A stretch of 6,524 nt of DNA from UBA668 sp031366885 (lineage in GTDB: Bacteria > Actinomycetota > Acidimicrobiia > Acidimicrobiales > Ilumatobacteraceae): assembly GCA_031366885.1 (NCBI GenBank), contig JANLPB010000009.1, positions 1-6,524 of the forward strand. Reading direction: 5' to 3'. Shown piece by piece: positions 6,270-6,524 of the stretch. The notes under the pieces are model-generated. The model saw only the letters and a program-made list of their open reading frames with translations. It searched no databases and had not been told where the DNA came from. The stretch's first letter is position 1. Each line of letters begins with the position of its first letter. A program made the translations under genes and the position numbers.

Positions 6270-6316
6270 GAGTGACCCGAGAGAGGCTATCGGGCCGTCG
6301 GGCCGAGGCATCATGC

Positions 6317-6383
6317 GGTTACCGCCCGTAACCTGCCGGTTGCCCGCTCGTTACCCGTCGGTAGCTGAAAGTACCCATCGGTA
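6317..6383 (+). promoter_or_regulatory. Phased TACC/GGTA operator-like array upstream of fabD
   Basis: Two 12-bp near-palindromes, TACCCGTCGGTA (6352-6363) and TACCCATCGGTA (6372-6383), start exactly 20 bp apart. Further upstream, GGTTAC/GTAACC arms (6317-6322 and 6328-6333) flank a 5-bp spacer. A variant half-site GTTGCCCG lies at 6339-6346. The TACCC-like cores begin at 6320, 6341, 6352 and 6372, giving steps of 21, 11 and 20 bp, close to whole helical turns, so bound proteins would sit on one face of the DNA. The last site lies just upstream of the putative fabD -10. This resembles a cooperative transcription-factor operator. In Streptomyces and mycobacteria the TetR-like regulator FasR controls the fatty-acid synthase operon from such a position, but I cannot match these sites to its motif from memory. 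Confidence 0.6.
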
Positions 6384-6389
6384 ACCGTC

Positions 6390-6395
6390 TACGAT
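6390..6395 (+). promoter_or_regulatory. -10 element of fabD, near-leaderless transcript
   Basis: TACGAT fits TAnnnT and ends nine bases before the ATG at 6405, so the transcript would begin at or within about three bases of the start codon. No Shine-Dalgarno is present. The -35 zone (CTGAAA near 6365-6370 is the best candidate) lies between the two TACCC-GGTA palindromes, so a bound regulator would be expected to affect polymerase binding. Confidence 0.5.
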
Positions 6396-6404
6396 CAGCG
6401 CATC

Positions 6405-6524
6405 ATGCTTGCGTTCACCTTCCCCGGCCAGGGCTCTCAGCGGCCGGGCATGGGTCGCCCCTGGGCCGACCACGACAGCTGGGAACTTGTGGCCGAGGCC
6501 TCCGAGGTTGCCGAGCGCGACGTC
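6405..6524 (+). CDS. fabD: Malonyl-CoA:ACP transacylase (FabD), N-terminal 40 residues
   Basis: The visible start, MLAFTFPGQGSQRPGMG, is the signature N terminus of FabD, which moves malonyl from CoA to acyl carrier protein for type II fatty-acid synthesis in the cytoplasm. The GQGSQ motif (8-12) forms part of the oxyanion hole; the active-site GHSLG serine would lie about 90 residues in, beyond the window. The gene is truncated by the window edge, not by mutation. The ATG at 6405 is well supported because family similarity begins at residue 2 and a -10 hexamer lies just upstream. In actinobacteria fabD often begins a fabD-fabH-acpP-fabF operon; that cannot be seen here. A polyketide-type acyltransferase cannot be fully excluded from 40 residues, but the short free N terminus favours FabD. 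Confidence 0.9.
   Translation, partial: MLAFTFPGQGSQRPGMGRPWADHDSWELVAEASEVAERDV

Noticed and set aside
6132..6314. Minus-strand open frame covering the tRNA gene
   Set aside because: The stretch is explained by tRNA-Leu and its promoter; the frame has no protein features.

Overview
The window is high-GC, compactly coded bacterial chromosome of actinobacterial type. The evidence is a PdtaR-like ANTAR response regulator translationally coupled to polA (mycobacteria also keep pdtaR and polA close together), a PolA with Tyr in the nucleotide-selecting position of the O helix, several starts that look leaderless, GTG starts, and a stand-alone type II FabD. A deep-branching class such as Acidimicrobiia is my best guess, but only an inference. 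Nothing points to a phage, plasmid or genomic island; this looks like core chromosome.

Layout. Positions 1-149 are the spacer downstream of polA, with an array of direct and inverted GTGCGAGTG repeats and a short GC hairpin next to the polA stop. Three minus-strand genes follow, in transcription order: a 95-residue helical protein of unknown function (3746 to 3459), a PdtaR-like receiver-ANTAR regulator (3391 to 2816), and DNA polymerase I (2819 to 150). The regulator and polA overlap by 4 bp (GTGA). Divergent from these, across only 32 bp, is malQ, a GH77 4-alpha-glucanotransferase (3779-5518). Both genes flanking that gap have a -10-like hexamer ending six bases before their start codon. 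malQ is followed by a large nested hairpin, then a small predicted lipoprotein gene (5598-6011). The 175 bp from 6012 to 6186 hold no gene that I can see. A minus-strand tRNA-Leu(CAA) sits at 6187-6269, and fabD starts at 6405 and runs off the right edge.

How the parts relate. The minus-strand cluster joins DNA repair and replication (PolA) to a predicted RNA-binding antiterminator. malQ belongs to glycogen or maltodextrin use and seems to be a single-gene unit. fabD, which loads malonyl groups for fatty-acid synthesis, probably begins an operon beyond the window. Its upstream region carries helically phased TACC/GGTA half-sites that look like an operator array. That array, the divergent leaderless promoter pair, the uncharacterised helical protein and the left-edge repeat array are the most interesting items. 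I did not find a clearly new multi-gene system.
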